Origin: Nitratireductor aquibiodomus NL21 = JCM 21793
GTDB lineage: Bacteria > Pseudomonadota > Alphaproteobacteria > Rhizobiales > Rhizobiaceae
NCBI RefSeq assembly: GCF_000615975.1
Contig: NZ_BAMP01000014.1
Coordinates: forward strand, 1 to 64,000
Reading direction: 5' to 3'
DNA: 64,000 nt
In this document: piece after piece, positions 38,401-46,774 of the stretch
Layout of the letters: every line of letters starts with the position of its first letter
How positions within the stretch are numbered: the stretch's first letter is position 1
Program-made: the position numbers and the translations under genes
Notes under the pieces: generated by a model
Databases searched by the model: none
Seen by the model: the letters and a program-made list of their open reading frames with translations, nothing else
Told to the model about the DNA's origin: nothing

Positions 38401-38890
38401 CGATTCCGAAGTTCACGGCGGCACGCGCTTCTCCGTCATCATCCCGACAAGCTCCACCCCTGCGAGGGAGGTCGAGAGGCCCGCGCGCCCTTCGGCGGTC
38501 CAGCAGACCATGCTGGAGGGATTGCGTGTGTTGTGTATCGACAACGATCCGCGCATTCTCGACGGGATGCGCCGGCTTCTGGAAGGGTGGGGCTGCGCCG
38601 TTTCGACGGCGACCGGATCGGCCACCCTGCCCGATTTTTCGGGCGGAGCGCCCAACATCATCCTGGCCGATTATCATCTCGACAACGAAGTGGGGCTCGA
38701 TGTGATCGCCGCATTGCGGGCGCGCTATGGAGAAACGATACCGGCAATCCTGATCACCGCCGACCGTTCCAACGAAGTGCGCGCCGAGGCGGAGGCGCTG
38801 ACGGCCATGGTGCTGAACAAGCCTCTGCGCCCGGCATCGCTGCGCACATTGCTGATGCGCTGCCGCCAGATGCTCGCGACAGCGGAATAG
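35402..38890 (+). CDS. Hybrid sensor histidine kinase with sodium:solute symporter-like sensor domain
   Basis: The 1162-residue protein (GTG start at 35402) has an N-terminal SSS-type transporter domain (residues 1-520, about 13 membrane helices), then a linker, PAS domain (about 650-765), coiled coil, HisKA with His809 (AAAGHDILQPLNAARL), HATPase (NAIKYTPSGRVL; QGLGLGLSIVDRIA) and a C-terminal receiver with phospho-acceptor Asp1090 (LADYHLDNEVG). Related architectures occur in CbrA- and ErcS-type kinases, which link solute sensing with carbon or redox regulation. The convergent LuxR-type regulator 27 bases away is a probable partner. Confidence 0.93.
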   Translation: MQGWVIAIIAVAYVTLLFFIASVGDNRAARQGGLGSRPYIYALSLAIYCTSWTFFGSVGLASERGLEFLAIYIGPVLVFLFGFPILKRIIRLAKSEKITSIADFLAARYGKSFAVASVATLIATFGTVPYIALQLKAISDSVSLMVTHYDGAPPVIDFFVGDMALIVTFLLAIFAVLFGTRHADATEHQEGLVLAVAVETVVKLAAFLAVGIAITYFFFAGPLDLARAVSSLPEVQKAYTYPTSLATWIVMTTLSAFAIIMLPRQFYVTIVENRSTTELETASWLFPLYLVLINLFVIPIAFAGLALVGDKANSDLYVLALPLLAGHDLLALVAFIGGLSAATAMVIVASVALSIMISNDLVIPLFLRRLLRPDHREKNDWSSSILNVRRAAIFIILFTAFLYYRETTHNTRLAAIGLISFAAIAQFAPAFFGGLIWRGANARGALLGMGAGFALWGYTLLFPSLAPQGTSIITDGLFGLPALRPQALFGTVAEPLNHGVLWSLAVNTLFFVLGSLSRAAQPLERIQAAIFVPRDTGPIPTLRRFRTAVTVNDLKDTISRYLGAERTERSFATFEATHGVRLNGNDQTGIALVRFSEQLLASAVGSSSSRLILSLLFQRNDRSPRDALRLLDDASMALQHNRDLLQTALDQMEEGVTVFDRDFQLICWNRQYRTLFNLPDEMGQVGVSLDRFVDLLAVRGEIPVDAYTVTLNRFTDFGMPWEIRLRKSGRIIELRTNPMPDGGIVATYTDITPRVEADIALKRINETLEQRVADRTAELMRVNEELAQAQVIAEEANLGKTRFLAAAGHDILQPLNAARLYCSSLMERADGGETREYVSNIESSLDSVETILGAVLDISRLDTGALKPSASVFRLDGLLRQLSTDFMPLAEEKGLELTIVPSTLTVNTDRNLLRRLVQNLVSNAIKYTPSGRVLVGVRRRGTLLELQVIDTGIGIAPDKLNTVFREFTRLEEGVRQAQGLGLGLSIVDRIARVLNMEIRLDSEVHGGTRFSVIIPTSSTPAREVERPARPSAVQQTMLEGLRVLCIDNDPRILDGMRRLLEGWGCAVSTATGSATLPDFSGGAPNIILADYHLDNEVGLDVIAALRARYGETIPAILITADRSNEVRAEAEALTAMVLNKPLRPASLRTLLMRCRQMLATAE

Positions 38891-38917
38891 GCAGGAAGAG
38901 CAGTACCGGCGACGGCT

Positions 38918-39595
38918 TCAGCTTTCCGTGGCGATGGTGTCGGCCCCGATTTTCGACAGGCGGATCACGGCCTGGGTGCGACTGTCTACATCGAGCTTCT
39001 GCAACACCGCGGAGACATGCGCCTTGATGGTTGCTTCCGAGACGTTGGGCTCGTAGGCGATCTGCTTGTTCAGCAGCCCTTCCGCCAGCATGCTCAGCAC
39101 CCTGGTCTGTTGCGGCGTAAGGGTTTGCAGCCGGCGGATGAGATCGGCAATCTCCGGATCGGCCTCGGCGCCCAGATCGATATCGGCGGGCGTATAGATA
39201 CCGCCATCAAGGATGGCCTGAACCGCCGTTCGAATCTCGTCCATGCCTGACGATTTCGAGATGAAACCGGATGCGCCCAGTTCCAGCGCCCGCCTGATGG
39301 TTTCCGGATCGTCGTGAGCCGACACTACGACGATCGGCACTGCAGGGTTCATTCCGCGAAGCGCAATCAACCCCGACAGACCACTGACGCCCGGCATGGA
39401 AAGATCGAGCAAAACAAGATCGATACTCTCGTCGACCAGCGCTTTCGCGCCTTCAAAGTCGCCTGCCTCCAGTATCCTGCATGCATCGTCGAGTCCGGAA
39501 AGAGCGCCCTTCAACGCTCCCCTGAACAGAGGATGGTCGTCGGCGACCAGAAATCTATAGCCCGATGCCAAAAGTCCCTCCCGCGCCTGCGGCAT
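38918..39595 (-). CDS. LuxR/NarL-family response regulator
   Basis: A 225-residue protein with an N-terminal receiver (FLVADDHPLFRGAL; phospho-Asp in DLVLLDLSMPG) and C-terminal LuxR HTH (LTPQQTRVLSMLAEGLLNKQ). The ATG at 39595 is used; a TTG at codon 9 has the better ribosome site (GGGAGGG). It converges on the hybrid kinase gene, which likely phosphorylates it; this kinase-regulator neighbourhood is common. Confidence 0.92.
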   Translation of the reverse strand: MPQAREGLLASGYRFLVADDHPLFRGALKGALSGLDDACRILEAGDFEGAKALVDESIDLVLLDLSMPGVSGLSGLIALRGMNPAVPIVVVSAHDDPETIRRALELGASGFISKSSGMDEIRTAVQAILDGGIYTPADIDLGAEADPEIADLIRRLQTLTPQQTRVLSMLAEGLLNKQIAYEPNVSEATIKAHVSAVLQKLDVDSRTQAVIRLSKIGADTIATES

Positions 39596-39774
39596 TATTG
39601 TCGTCTTCTTCCGTCGCAGGTTTCGGCGGCGATTATGCGGGGAATAGCCATCATTTCAAGCTCTGCCATAGCCAGACACTCCACCACTCGCCAAAACGCT
39701 CGCAGAAGATTTACTTGCCTGCCCCACATCTATGCCACAGACTCGCCGGGAGGGTGAAAACCCGTGAGCCTGCT

Positions 39775-40149
39775 ATGGAGAAAATCCACAAGGTAGCCAT
39801 GTTCTGCATCGGGCGCGCCGTGATGTTCGGCGCCTTTGCCATTGGCCTGGTGATGCTGAGCTTCTCATTCGATCTGGTGCTCGCTTTCAGCGCAGGCGCA
39901 TTGATGACGCTGATCATGTCCGAGTTGTTGATACTGAAGGCCTATACGCTTGCGCGACAAAACCCCAGGAAGACAGAGGTCTGGATGCATCTGAACCCGA
40001 ATGCGCGCCCGGTCGGCCGTTCGGGCGCAAAAGTGTTCATCGCCATCCTGAAAGACATCTATCTGCGCTTTGCTGTTCTCAGCCTGCAGGTTGGCTGCGG
40101 GTTCTTCGCCTTCTCAATGGTGCTGCGCGTGGTGCGCGCGATCACGTAG
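39775..40149 (+). CDS. Small membrane protein of unknown function
   Basis: From ATG 39775 the product is 124 residues with two hydrophobic helices near the N-terminus (AVMFGAFAIGLVMLSFSFDL; LAFSAGALMTLIMSELLIL) and one at the C-terminus (FAVLSLQVGCGFFAFSMVL). A cytoplasmic loop holds basic residues and WMHLNPNARPVG. No function recognised. The frame is open farther upstream, but the upstream composition is poor. Confidence 0.75.
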   Translation: MEKIHKVAMFCIGRAVMFGAFAIGLVMLSFSFDLVLAFSAGALMTLIMSELLILKAYTLARQNPRKTEVWMHLNPNARPVGRSGAKVFIAILKDIYLRFAVLSLQVGCGFFAFSMVLRVVRAIT

Positions 40150-40216
40150 AGCGGTCCGCAGCCAGGCGCGGGCCCCCCGACGTCCGCGCAGATGTGAGAA
40201 CGCTCTGACATGCTGC

Positions 40217-40265
40217 TTTTGCGCAGTTCCGGGCAGAAAGCCGGCTCCACATTTTCCGGAGTTGC
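40217..40265. repeat. Rhizobial-type intergenic palindromic repeat, copy 2
   Basis: ttttgcgcagttccgggc... to ...tccggagttgc matches the core at 35166-35215 with several changes that keep the terminal pairing (GCAGTTCC with GGAGTTGC, imperfect). CGCTCT at 40201-40206 precedes it, as in copy 1. It lies at the 3' end of the gene at 40266. Confidence 0.6.
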
Positions 40266-40703
40266 TCAGGTCCGGTCAGGTGCGGGCGTATCGGGCGACG
40301 TGGTCTTTTCTTCCTTCTCGAAATCCTTCACGATTCCCATGAAACGGCGGAAGAAGCGCTCCATCAAACCCAGGGTCTGCTCGAACTCTTCCTCGGACGG
40401 CAGGTCCGATGCCGCTTCGGGAGATGCGCCTTCCAGCGCTTCGACCCGCTCCTCGAGGGTTTCAAGCCTGTCCTGAAGCGCGGCGATGTCTTCCTCATAG
40501 GCCGTGCGTTCATCGGCCGCCGGCGCACAGACGAGCTGTCCCGACCGCTCGCGGCAGATCGACATGGCACCGGTCTGGGTGTCCATGCGCACATAGCCTT
40601 CTTCCGTGCGCTCAAGCCGAAAGCGTTCGGCCTCCTGCGCCACGGCGTTCGCCGTCATGGACAGGAGGATCAGCGCTCCTGTCGCCGCGATTTTCTTGCG
40701 CAT
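40266..40703 (-). CDS. Secreted coiled-coil hypothetical protein
   Basis: A 145-residue protein with a signal peptide (KIAATGALILLSMTANAVAQ), a small beta region (RLERTEEGYVRMDTQTGAM) with two Cys, a coiled-coil (IAALQDRLETLEERVEAL) and an acidic C-terminus. The layout is common in rhizobial periplasmic proteins of unknown role. No partner evident. Confidence 0.75.
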   Translation of the reverse strand: MRKKIAATGALILLSMTANAVAQEAERFRLERTEEGYVRMDTQTGAMSICRERSGQLVCAPAADERTAYEEDIAALQDRLETLEERVEALEGASPEAASDLPSEEEFEQTLGLMERFFRRFMGIVKDFEKEEKTTSPDTPAPDRT

Positions 40704-40839
40704 GGGTCTGCTCCGCGTTCATGCATCTGGTGATGGGATCATGCGCAAGGAATGCGCCATAATTGGGATAGACCGCAATCCCCCGAAAACGCCTTTTCGG
40801 GCCTTTCGCTGACACTGTATTGCAAGTATAGCCGCTGGC

Positions 40840-41187
40840 ATGGTCCAACTGATCTATAAAATCTGTCCCCGCACGCTCTGGCAGGAAGCCGAGACCGCGG
40901 GGGTGTTCAATGGCGCGCCGATCGATCTCGCCGACGGCTATATTCATTTCTCCACGGCGGGGCAGGTCAAGGAGACAGCCGCCAGGCACTTTGCCGGGCA
41001 GGACGACCTGCTGCTCGTCGCCGTTGACGCCAATGCGCTCGGGAGCGCGCTGAAACACGAAGTCTCGCGCGGCGGCGCACTGTTTCCACACCTCTATGCC
41101 TCCCTGCCGCTCGATGCAGTCGCATGGGTGCAGCCCCTGCCGCTGGGCGCAGATGGCCTCCACCTTTTTCCAGAGCTATCAGAATGA
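40840..41187 (+). CDS. DUF952 family protein
   Basis: A 115-residue protein of the DUF952 family (IYKICPRTLWQEAETAGVFN; DGYIHFSTAGQVKETAARHF; HLYASLPLDAVAWVQPLPLG). Function unknown; the fold is related to ADP-ribosyltransferase-like proteins by family annotation. Its stop overlaps the pyrD start (ATGA), so the two are co-translated, a pairing conserved in Hyphomicrobiales. Confidence 0.92.
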   Translation: MVQLIYKICPRTLWQEAETAGVFNGAPIDLADGYIHFSTAGQVKETAARHFAGQDDLLLVAVDANALGSALKHEVSRGGALFPHLYASLPLDAVAWVQPLPLGADGLHLFPELSE

Positions 41188-42275
41188 AGTCGCTGCTCGA
41201 CAGGATTGCGCGCCAGGCCCTTTTCCGGATGGATTCCGAACGCGCCCACAACCTTGCGATCATGGCCCTGAAAAGCCGTATGCCGCTGGCCCGGCCACCG
41301 CAGACAAGCAAACGTCTCAAAACCATAGTGGGCGGGATGGTGTTTCCCAACCCGCTCGGCATGGCAGCCGGCTTCGACAAGAATGCCGAGGCAGCGGACG
41401 GCCTGCTGCAGCTGGGCTTCGGCTTCGTGGAATGCGGCACCGTGACCCCGAAGCCGCAGGAGGGAAACCCCAAGCCGCGCCTTTTTCGGCTGGAGGAAGA
41501 CAGCGCGCTCATCAACCGGATGGGTTTCAACAATGACGGCATCGTGGCGGTGCGCGAGCGCATCAGGAGCCGTGCCGGCAGGGGCGGAATTGTCGGCGTG
41601 AACATCGGCGCCAACAAGGACAGCACGGATCGCATTGCCGATTATGAGGCGGGCGTGCGTGCCTTTGGCGATATCGCGTCCTATCTTGCCATCAACATTT
41701 CCTCGCCCAACACGGCCGGGCTGAGATCGCTTCAGGATCGTGCAAACCTCGCCGAACTCCTTCACCGGGTGATCGAAACACGCAACGAAGTCGCCAGGCT
41801 GCGGCGTGCGCCAATCCCGCTTTTCCTGAAGATCGCACCTGACCTCACCGACGCTGCCCTGGCCGACATAGCCGACGAAGCGCTAGGCAAACGCATCGAC
41901 GGGCTGATCGTCAGCAACACCACGCTTTCGAGAGCCGGCGTCACAAGCCGCCTGGCACACGAGACGGGCGGGCTCTCCGGCCAGCCTCTTTTTGAACGGT
42001 CGACGGTCATTCTTGCCAAGATGCGGCTGCTGGTCGGGCCGGCCATGCCGATTATCGGCGTTGGCGGGGTTTGCTCCACTGAAACGGCGCTGGAGAAGAT
42101 CCGCGCCGGAGCCGATCTGGTGCAGATGTATAGTGGCCTGATCTTCGGCGGCACCTGCCTGCCCGGCAAGATTCTGGAAGAGATGAGTGCATTCGCACAG
42201 CGCGAGAACCTCTCTTCGCTGCGTCAGTTGCGCGACACCCGCGTGGACGAATGGGCTGCGCGCCACCTCGACTGA
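41184..42275 (+). CDS. pyrD: Dihydroorotate dehydrogenase (quinone), class 2
   Basis: This 363-residue FMN enzyme oxidises dihydroorotate to orotate in pyrimidine synthesis, passing electrons to quinone. The N-terminal membrane-associating helices (residues 1-35) mark class 2. Conserved segments are NPLGMAAGFDKNAEAADGL, the catalytic-Ser region NISSPNTAGLRSLQ, and the FMN phosphate site GVGGVCSTETALEKIRAGA with MYSGLIF. ATG 41184 overlaps the DUF952 stop. Confidence 0.97.
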   Translation: MKSLLDRIARQALFRMDSERAHNLAIMALKSRMPLARPPQTSKRLKTIVGGMVFPNPLGMAAGFDKNAEAADGLLQLGFGFVECGTVTPKPQEGNPKPRLFRLEEDSALINRMGFNNDGIVAVRERIRSRAGRGGIVGVNIGANKDSTDRIADYEAGVRAFGDIASYLAINISSPNTAGLRSLQDRANLAELLHRVIETRNEVARLRRAPIPLFLKIAPDLTDAALADIADEALGKRIDGLIVSNTTLSRAGVTSRLAHETGGLSGQPLFERSTVILAKMRLLVGPAMPIIGVGGVCSTETALEKIRAGADLVQMYSGLIFGGTCLPGKILEEMSAFAQRENLSSLRQLRDTRVDEWAARHLD

Positions 42276-42278
42276 CGT

Positions 42279-43625
42279 CTATTCAGCGAACGTTCTGCGC
42301 ATTCGTGACGGCACAATGGCGAAAAGGCTGATGCCGCGAACGATCAGAAGAATGTGGAACGCCGCCCACAATCCATGATTGCCAAAACTTCTCGTCAAGA
42401 AGAACAGGCAAGCGAGATAGAGCGCGAAAGAAAGCAGCATCGTGTTGCGCATGTCGCGCGACCAGGTTGCGCCGATGAACACCCCATCCATCTGAAATGC
42501 CAGAACGCCAGAGATGGAGATCAGCGCCGCCCAGGGCAGAAAGGTGTTGGCGGCCGTTCGTACATCCTGTGCCGTGGTGATAAAAGCGATCAGCGCTTCG
42601 CCGGCCAAAAGCAGAAACAGCGACATGACAATGGCGAGCCCGAAGCCCCACGCCACCGTCAGCCTCAGGGAGCGGAGAAAGGCGGGGCGGTAATGCGCGC
42701 CCACGGCACGCCCTGCCAATTGCTCGGCAGCGGTGGCGGTTCCATCGAGAAAATATCCCGCGACCAGGAAAAAATTCATCAGGATCGCATTGGCAGCCAG
42801 AGTGACGGTACCAAACTGCGCGCCCTGCCTGGTGAAGAGCGCGAATGCAGCGAGAAGCGAGAAAGACCGGATCATGATGTCGCCATTCATGGCCACCATA
42901 CGGACAATCCGTGGCGTGTCGAAGACCCGCCGCAGCGAAACGCGGGGCCCGCGCCGAAAACGCCAGGCCAGCACGGCGAACCCTGTGAGCATGCCGACAG
43001 CTTCGCCACCCACCGTGCCCCAGGCCACACCCTCGATGCCCCAGCCCAGCGACAGCGCGAGAAACATCGACAGCGCAATGTTCGTGCCGTTCAGGATGAA
43101 CTGCAGCGCGAGCCCGAGCGCGCCTTCGCCCCTCCCGAGCACATATCCGAGAATTGCGTAGTTGATGAGCGAGACGGGGGCGGCGAGAATTCTGATCGAG
43201 ACATAGGCACGCATGGCCGCCGCCACCTCCGGCTCGGCCCCCATGAAATACACACCGCCGGCAACCACGAACGGACCGAGCAACACAACGAGAAGACCGG
43301 CGGCCAGGGCAACCAGCAATGCCCGCCACAGAACCGCCTGTTCCTCCAGTGCGTTGCCCTGGCCATAGGCCTGCGCGACGAGACCGGTCGTGCCGGAGCG
43401 CAGAAAATTGAACGTGGTGAAGACCACGTCGAAGACGATGGCGCCCGCCGCCAGCCCGCCCAGCAGGGCCGCGTCGCCATACTGGCCGACAATGGCCGTA
43501 TCGGCGATGCCCAGAAGCGGCGTCGTCAGATAGGCCAGCGTCATCGGCAGGGCGATCGACAGGACGAGACGGTTCGTCACCGTGAACGGATGCGATACGC
43601 GGTCTTGCGGCTGAGCATGATCCAT
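42279..43625 (-). CDS. MATE family efflux transporter
   Basis: A 448-residue protein with 12 membrane helices of the DinF-like MATE type (PLLGIADTAIVGQYGDAALL; FNFLRSGTTGLVAQAYG). It exports cationic or organic compounds using H+ or Na+. The stop lies 3 bases from the pyrD stop on the opposite strand. Confidence 0.93.
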   Translation of the reverse strand: MDHAQPQDRVSHPFTVTNRLVLSIALPMTLAYLTTPLLGIADTAIVGQYGDAALLGGLAAGAIVFDVVFTTFNFLRSGTTGLVAQAYGQGNALEEQAVLWRALLVALAAGLLVVLLGPFVVAGGVYFMGAEPEVAAAMRAYVSIRILAAPVSLINYAILGYVLGRGEGALGLALQFILNGTNIALSMFLALSLGWGIEGVAWGTVGGEAVGMLTGFAVLAWRFRRGPRVSLRRVFDTPRIVRMVAMNGDIMIRSFSLLAAFALFTRQGAQFGTVTLAANAILMNFFLVAGYFLDGTATAAEQLAGRAVGAHYRPAFLRSLRLTVAWGFGLAIVMSLFLLLAGEALIAFITTAQDVRTAANTFLPWAALISISGVLAFQMDGVFIGATWSRDMRNTMLLSFALYLACLFFLTRSFGNHGLWAAFHILLIVRGISLFAIVPSRMRRTFAE

Positions 43626-43646
43626 GGAAATGCGCCCCGGGCCTAG

Positions 43647-43910
43647 CTAACGGCGATAGTTCAGGAGGCGCAGGATCAGAAAGGCCGGCACGACGATTGC
43701 CGCGCCAAGCAGGATATAGCTTGCGAAACGACCGAGCGCATCGAACCCCATGTTCCAGAGATGAACGACAGTGTCACGCAGCGCATGGATGATGTCGAAT
43801 GGAGACCAGTTGAACGCGCTCATCACAAAGCCGACGATGAGTGAAACGATCAGCAGTTTGATGATGACGCGCAGCGGGCTGTCGCCGAGGAATCTGGTCA
43901 GTGCCGACAC
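43647..43910 (-). CDS. Small membrane protein, DUF6460-like
   Basis: With a GTG start at 43908-43910 (site AAGGA before it) the product is 87 residues: VSALTRFLGDSPLRVIIKLL, one helix VIIKLLIVSLIVGFVMSAF, and a second C-terminal helix. This resembles the DUF6460 family of alphaproteobacteria. The frame is open to an ATG at 44006 touching the tRNA 3' end, which is a less likely start. Confidence 0.7.
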   Translation of the reverse strand: MSALTRFLGDSPLRVIIKLLIVSLIVGFVMSAFNWSPFDIIHALRDTVVHLWNMGFDALGRFASYILLGAAIVVPAFLILRLLNYRR

Positions 43911-44007
43911 CGGAGTGTCCTTGATCTTGACCGCAAAGAGATACGCACCCGGACGCAGGTGCGCAAGCCTGGATGGGCGCCAAGAGGCTGGCCTTGGTCG
44001 GAGCATC

Positions 44008-44081
44008 TGGAGCGGGTAGCGGGAATCGAACCCGCGCGATCAGCTTGGGAAGCTGACAGGCTACCATTACATCATACCCGC
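44008..44081 (-). tRNA. tRNA-Gly (anticodon CCC)
   Basis: On the minus strand the acceptor stem GCGGGTA pairs with TACCCGC, followed by T and an encoded CCA (74 nt). The anticodon stem TCAGC/GCTGA encloses the loop TTCCCAA, giving anticodon CCC. The T-arm has GGTTCGATTCC. It sits at the border of the polysaccharide island, a usual integration point. Confidence 0.95.
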
Positions 44082-44406
44082 GCAGCGCGCATTAATCCGC
44101 GACCCGGGCCCCGGCGTCAAGCGGGTTTGTGAGAGGGTGGTGCGGTTGTTGCTGGTTTTGGGGCGGGCGGATGATTGCCGGTCGCTCGACAAACTCTCGG
44201 AAGCCGCGCTTCATGCCAGTAGACGCCAGTCGACCGGGGGGGGGGCGCAGCCGTTTGAACCGAAATCAACTGCGCCCCGGAGATCACCTATATCAAGAAC
44301 CGTGGGACTGATATCGAAGCATGTTGTCTTCAAGCGCCTGAAGCATCGGACTGCCGCAGCCACCGGCGTTTTCAATGAAGTTGCGGAAGCTCCCGGTCCA
44401 GCCAGC

Positions 44407-44631
44407 GCGCGGATAATCGAGTTGGTAAAGGGTGAGTTTCCGTTGGTGCCTATATTGGCACGCGCGTTTGACCGTGAACATGCGATCGAGCTGTTAGCCG
44501 CCGGCGCGGAATATCATGTGCGTGAAACCTTCGAAAGCGCACTTGTAATGGGGCGAGAAGCACTTGCTCGGCTCGGCACAGGCCATGGGGAACTCTTGGA
44601 GACGATGCGCGAAATGAAATTCGATAGAACT
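44407..44631 (+). pseudogene. Remnant of a Kef-type K+/H+ antiporter (RCK domain)
   Basis: About 75 codons read RIIELVKGEFPLVPILARAF, DREHAIELLAAGAEYHVRET and FESALVMGREALARLG. These match the TrkA-N/RCK part of KefB/KefC proteins (pattern xFPxxxxxxRAFDRxHAxELxxAGxxYxxRETFESALxxG). The membrane domain and the true C-terminus are absent and the flanks are non-coding. This looks like the scar of a gene cut when the adjoining polysaccharide block was acquired. The flanking 44100-44400 contains a run of ten G (44236-44245). Confidence 0.8.
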
Positions 44632-44898
44632 TCTGCCTTTCAAAATCGGCCAACTCGAATTTGTCCGCGTAAAGCGCCTTCATTAAGGAGTAAGAATATT
44701 CCACTATGGCACATGAAGCCGTGCAACATACCGAGCCCCCTCAGGGGAGCAGGTCACATTCACAGCGGGTCGAGCAGTCGCCCTAGCAACACTCTTTGCC
44801 TTCTGGCTATAATTGAGTCTCAATCCTAGGGAATCTCGACCAAGAGATATCCAAGATCTTACGCTTTTAAATCCTTGTCACGAGATATCGTCACCCGA

Positions 44899-45408
44899 AT
44901 GTACTCAATGCTGATTGACCAACTGAAACGCTACATTGCTCATCTTGTAGATAGCAGCTTAGATGCGCGTTTAGCGGACCTACGCCGTGAGCTAGTTAGC
45001 GACGAGTTCATTCACAAACTTGCCCACAGTCTTTCCAACACGCCGGTGGTTTGGGGGGGCGACTGGTCACGCGTTGATGTAGGTTCGGAAGTAAACCTCG
45101 TGAATTCACTTCTAAACGTTACGTCGGGGAGGATTGTGATCGGTGACAGGACCTTTTTTGGTCATAATGTCTCCTTGCTCACAGGCACACACAACGTCGA
45201 TGGAGGAGGAGATGACCGCCGAGGCTATCCTCACGAGGGTCGTGACATCATTATCGGATGCGATGTTTGGATAGCAAGTGGTGCTATAGTCATAGGCCCG
45301 TGCCACATCGGAGATGGTGCGGTGATCGGCGCTGGCGCTGTGGTCACCACTGACCAAGTCGAGGCTCATAGCGTCTATGTAGGCTGCCCCGCCAAACGGA
45401 TCCGCTAG
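44899..45408 (+). CDS. Hexapeptide-repeat acyltransferase (LbH fold)
   Basis: From ATG 44899 (an in-frame TTG lies at 44875) the product is about 169 residues. The left-handed beta-helix repeats are clear: RIVIGDRTFFGHNVSLLTGT, the catalytic-type His in GTHN, then DIIIGCDVWIASGAIVIGP and GAVIGAGAVVTTDQV, ending in the family tail VYVGCPAKRIR. It likely O-acetylates a sugar of the polysaccharide made by the neighbouring genes. The start is poorly supported by a ribosome site. Codon use is less GC-biased than in the core genes. Confidence 0.85.
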   Translation: MYSMLIDQLKRYIAHLVDSSLDARLADLRRELVSDEFIHKLAHSLSNTPVVWGGDWSRVDVGSEVNLVNSLLNVTSGRIVIGDRTFFGHNVSLLTGTHNVDGGGDDRRGYPHEGRDIIIGCDVWIASGAIVIGPCHIGDGAVIGAGAVVTTDQVEAHSVYVGCPAKRIR

Positions 45409-45425
45409 GACCGATCAACGCGTCT

Positions 45426-46745
45426 CTAAGCAACTTGCGTTACCTCGTAAGATGTATGCACCACCCCCCATAGATCCCGTTTTATGCCATCTGTAGGAAA
45501 ACCTACTGAGAAGCGAGCCCCGCCAACGCAATAGTCGACAACATGTTTCGGGGTCGACAGACTGTCGGACTGAGGGTGCTTTGACAACGGAGCTATGCCT
45601 CCGACAATGCCATACTCTCCCGGGCATAGTACGTTCTTGAACCTGAACTCCACACAGTGTCGACTTCCGGCTGCGAATTCGTCAAGATATAAACCCTGCA
45701 CGGCTGAACTAAAGTGGAGTATCTGCCTTCCCAAGCCGTCGGTCACCCCGATTGCAAGAGCACACTCTTTAGGTGCGGGCCGATTATGTTTTAGGTGCAC
45801 CCTGACAACGATGTTGTCATCTAACTCAAAGCTATCGCGGCTATCCGGGAACGAAATATCTACAATCTCGACCTCTAAGCTGCCTGTGCGGAGAGCTTCG
45901 ACTCGCGTTCTGAAGGCTTCCTCGCGGCTCGGATCAACCACAACAGTGGCATCTTCGATCTCTTCACAATCCTTAGAAGAAAGGCGAGCCTCAACATCCT
46001 CAGCTGCGACGATCTTTTCAAATACAGCGCTCTTATAGAGCTCTCCCACCTCAGTAGCAGAACCAAACGCCCTCTGCCTACCCTGGTCCAACCATAGACC
46101 TTTGTTGCAAAGTGCTCGTACGCTATCGGCCATGTGAGTCACATAGATGAAAGTGACCCCTTCATCGAGCATCGACTTGATTTTATGGAGGCACTTGTTC
46201 TGGAAGTAGGCATCACCAACGCTCAGAGCCTCATCAACAATCAGTATATCGGGACGGACGAAGACGGCACACGCGAAGCCAAGTCGAACGGCCATGCCAC
46301 TGCTGTAAGTATTAACCGGGTAGTCTATAAATTCGCCGATCTCGCTGAATGCAATTATCTTCGGAACAGCATCTCGAGCTTCGTCTACAGAAAGACCGTG
46401 AATAAGACTAAAGGCTTCAATATTTTCTCGCCCCGAAAGCGAGGCGTTGAAGCCGGCACCCAACTCTAGAAGTGCAGAAATTCTCCCGCCAGCAGACACT
46501 GTTCCTGTAGACGGGGTGAGTACACCCGTTATGATCTTCAGCAAAGTGCTCTTGCCGCTACCATTTTCTCCAACAACGCCAAGACGGTCTCCCTTCTGCA
46601 GATCAAGTGAAACGTGGCCCAACGCTCGAACGTCATGCCCATAATCTCGCCTACCTCCAGAAGCTATTTCGGCCAGGCGATGCCAAGGCTTTTCATAGGT
46701 CCTGTAGACCTTGCTAACGTTTCTGAGAGCGATCTCTCCTGACAT
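45426..46745 (-). CDS. Polysaccharide ABC exporter ATPase with carbohydrate-binding C-terminus (Wzt type)
   Basis: A 439-residue protein. N-terminal ATPase: Walker A GVVGENGSGKSTLLKIITG, signature YSSGMAVRLGFACAVF, Walker B PDILIVDEALSVGD. The C-terminal domain (about 285-410; FELDDNIVVRVHLKHN, LYLDEFAAGSRHCVEFRF) matches the Wzt C-terminal domain that recognises the finished glycan end. This implies export coupled to chain termination. Paired with the permease 29 bases upstream. Confidence 0.92.
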   Translation of the reverse strand: MSGEIALRNVSKVYRTYEKPWHRLAEIASGGRRDYGHDVRALGHVSLDLQKGDRLGVVGENGSGKSTLLKIITGVLTPSTGTVSAGGRISALLELGAGFNASLSGRENIEAFSLIHGLSVDEARDAVPKIIAFSEIGEFIDYPVNTYSSGMAVRLGFACAVFVRPDILIVDEALSVGDAYFQNKCLHKIKSMLDEGVTFIYVTHMADSVRALCNKGLWLDQGRQRAFGSATEVGELYKSAVFEKIVAAEDVEARLSSKDCEEIEDATVVVDPSREEAFRTRVEALRTGSLEVEIVDISFPDSRDSFELDDNIVVRVHLKHNRPAPKECALAIGVTDGLGRQILHFSSAVQGLYLDEFAAGSRHCVEFRFKNVLCPGEYGIVGGIAPLSKHPQSDSLSTPKHVVDYCVGGARFSVGFPTDGIKRDLWGVVHTSYEVTQVA

Positions 46746-46774
46746 CTCTTCTGCCTATAATTCTCGTGGGTTCT

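Noticed and set aside
42354-43646. Plus-strand open frame opposite the MATE gene
   Set aside because: Antisense composition, low-complexity RQ-rich protein, no ribosome site.
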